A DNA stretch of 64,000 nucleotides from CAVSJR01 sp963728285 (GTDB lineage Bacteria; Actinomycetota; UBA4738; HRBIN12), in the NCBI GenBank assembly GCA_963728285.1, contig CAVSJR010000002.1:248001-312000 (forward strand). Reading direction: 5' to 3'. Shown piece by piece: positions 62,685-64,000 of the stretch. Positions within the stretch are counted from its first letter, which is position 1, and every line of letters starts with the position of its first letter. The position numbers and the translations under genes are program-made. The notes under the pieces were generated by a model. That model was not told the DNA's origin and searched no databases. It worked only from the letters and a program-made list of their open reading frames with translations.

Positions 62685-64000
62685 GTCCAGAACCGATCCC
62701 GCTTGCCGGAGAGCGACTTCCAAGGCTTCGCCCACCGCCGCCGGGCTCGGGCCGCTGCCCGCCGCTCGCGAGCCGCGAGCTCGCCGGCGACGAACGCCGT
62801 CCGCGGACCCCCGCCCGAGGCCGCGTCCCGGAGCCACGCCTCGGCGACCACCGCATCCTGATGCTCGCCGAGCACATCCTGCAGGGCGGCGGCGTCGGCG
62901 GCGAACGACCGGGCTCGCTTGCCGAACGCGGGCGCCATCGACTCGGCGGCGTATCGGGCGCGCTTCGTGCGAATGCGCACCGGGTGCAGCGCGTCGTCCG
63001 GGGAGTCCGGGCCGAGACCCTCGATCGCCTCGTTGAGATGGCCCCACAGCGGCTCCATCAGGTCCGACACGACGTCGGCCGCCGGGGCCGCGGCCGCCTC
63101 GAGCAGCGGCGGGGACGTGGCCGCCTCGACCAGCCGCTCCAGCAGGTCGACATACCGTTCGCCCTCCCGGGCGGCCAGCAGGTCGGCTCGAGCACGCTCG
63201 CGCCGATCCCTCAGCCGGCGCAGCAGCCGGGAAGCCGCCCCCGCATCCGGATCCGGAAGCTTGGCCGCCGACGATCGCAGGCCCCCCTCGAGCACCTCCG
63301 CATCCCGGACCGCCCCGAGGAGCGCCCCAAGCCAGCGAAGCTCGTCCGACAGGGCGTCGCGCCACGCGGGGTCCATCAGCGAGCGATAGGTGCGCAGGTC
63401 GGACCGAAGCCGCCGGGTGGCCACGCGCGCCTGATGCACCGCCTCCGGATCGTCTCCGATCAGCACGCCGGCGTCGTTGCGCAGCAGCCGGACGACGGAG
63501 GCGGCGATCGCGGCGGTGATCACGTCCGCCGCGGACGCGCCCGGCGAGGGATCTCGGACCACCACCTCGGGAGGTCCGACCGCGATCCGGCCGAGGGCAC
63601 GCAGGAGCTTCGGGGTCCTCGTCGGCTCCCCGGCGCCCGCCCGGCGAAGCTCCGCGACGATGGCCTCCAGGCGCTCCTGCGCCGTTCCGTCCTTGGCCTC
63701 GACCTCGAGTTCCCGGAAGCGAGCGGCGACGCGGCGACCCTCGAGCACGGAGACCTCGTCGTCGACGAGTTCGGCCAGCGACTCCCCCGCCGGGTCCTGA
63801 AGCTCGACGCGGGTTCTGACGGTCTGAAGCTTCGCGACGGGCGCGAGCGGGGCGCGGCGGACGTAGGCTCGGAGCAGATCGACGGCCTCGTGGGGCGGCC
63901 GAGATCCCTCGCCCGGGAAGGCTCGCTCGTCGCGGACGATCGCCGATCCCGATTCGACGGCGGGAAGTTTGACCGTCCATCCCTCGCCCGCGCGATGGCG
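62681..64000 (-). CDS. CYTH-CHAD domain protein (cut by window end)
   Basis: At least 439 aa; the N-terminus lies beyond position 64000. The visible start ('AYVRRAPLAPVAKLQTVRTR', 'LVDDEVSVLEGRRVAARFRE', 'LEVEAKDGTAQERLEAIV') is the C-terminal half of a CYTH triphosphate tunnel enzyme. The CHAD domain follows with conserved histidines and basic helices: 'DDPEAVHQARVATRRLRSDL', 'HPVRIRTKRARYAAES' and 'LGEHQDAVVAEAWL'. CHAD domains bind polyphosphate; CYTH domains hydrolyse inorganic triphosphate or similar. It is the first visible gene of the operon with the Nudix/RHG pair. Confidence 0.9.
   Translation of the reverse strand, partial: RHRAGEGWTVKLPAVESGSAIVRDERAFPGEGSRPPHEAVDLLRAYVRRAPLAPVAKLQTVRTRVELQDPAGESLAELVDDEVSVLEGRRVAARFRELEVEAKDGTAQERLEAIVAELRRAGAGEPTRTPKLLRALGRIAVGPPEVVVRDPSPGASAADVITAAIAASVVRLLRNDAGVLIGDDPEAVHQARVATRRLRSDLRTYRSLMDPAWRDALSDELRWLGALLGAVRDAEVLEGGLRSSAAKLPDPDAGAASRLLRRLRDRRERARADLLAAREGERYVDLLERLVEAATSPPLLEAAAAPAADVVSDLMEPLWGHLNEAIEGLGPDSPDDALHPVRIRTKRARYAAESMAPAFGKRARSFAADAAALQDVLGEHQDAVVAEAWLRDAASGGGPRTAFVAGELAARERRAAARARRRWAKPWKSLSGKRDRFWT

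Overview
The window is GC-rich (about 70% by eye) and densely packed on both strands, with many GTG starts. Several markers point to a deep-branching actinobacterium (Actinomycetota): a DUF222/HNH (13E12-type) gene, an FdxA-type ferredoxin, an F420-dependent LLM oxidoreductase, an FrhB-family protein, a CGNR regulator, PucR control of GABA genes and a Nudix/RHG pair resembling mycobacterial MutT1. No rRNA, tRNA or CRISPR was seen. Many genes lack a Shine-Dalgarno sequence but have a TANNNT box 5-9 nt before the start codon, which suggests widespread leaderless mRNAs.

Layout. 1-9 kb: a cyclase-like protein, a SufR-like regulator divergent from the Fe-S carrier Mrp, lgt, a PAP2 phosphatase, a coupled SRPBCC/PPOx/CPBP group, a membrane protein, a methyltransferase and a PIG-L deacetylase. 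9-16 kb: leucyl aminopeptidase, a cupin, an NCS1 permease, a VOC protein, a cupredoxin lipoprotein, DUF1684 and a DinB-like protein. 16-21 kb: histidine utilisation (hutI, hutH, a DUF2269-like membrane gene, hutU). 21.5-24 kb: convergent REC-EAL and REC-GGDEF genes (c-di-GMP). 24-27.4 kb: transsulfuration (cystathionine beta-synthase, DUF429, cystathionine gamma-synthase/lyase). 27.4-36 kb: a PQQ-type dehydrogenase, CoA-binding and Nudix proteins, an M20 peptidase, ErpA, an FrhB-like protein, a multi-PAS histidine kinase and ferredoxin. 36-46 kb: DUF222/HNH, an LLM oxidoreductase, a hydrolase and a GABA/putrescine catabolic cluster (two aldehyde dehydrogenases, PucR, GabT). 46-50 kb: a CGNR regulator, a HhH glycosylase and an SLC41/MgtE-type transporter paired with a PhoU/TrkA-C protein. 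50.4-58.6 kb: a mobile island with two nearly adjacent insertion sequences, an IS481 remnant, a lower-GC secreted metallophosphatase and long gene-poor gaps. 58.6-64 kb: ispH, a transglycosylase with a long leader, CorA, and a CYTH-CHAD / Nudix / histidine-phosphatase operon cut by the window end.

About fifteen otherwise intact genes, including the normally essential lgt, are interrupted by single-base frameshifts, often in short G/C runs or GC repeats. This looks more like uncorrected sequencing error than gene decay. I give the span of the whole reconstructed gene and mark the break. The transposase genes carry several breaks each and may be truly dead.
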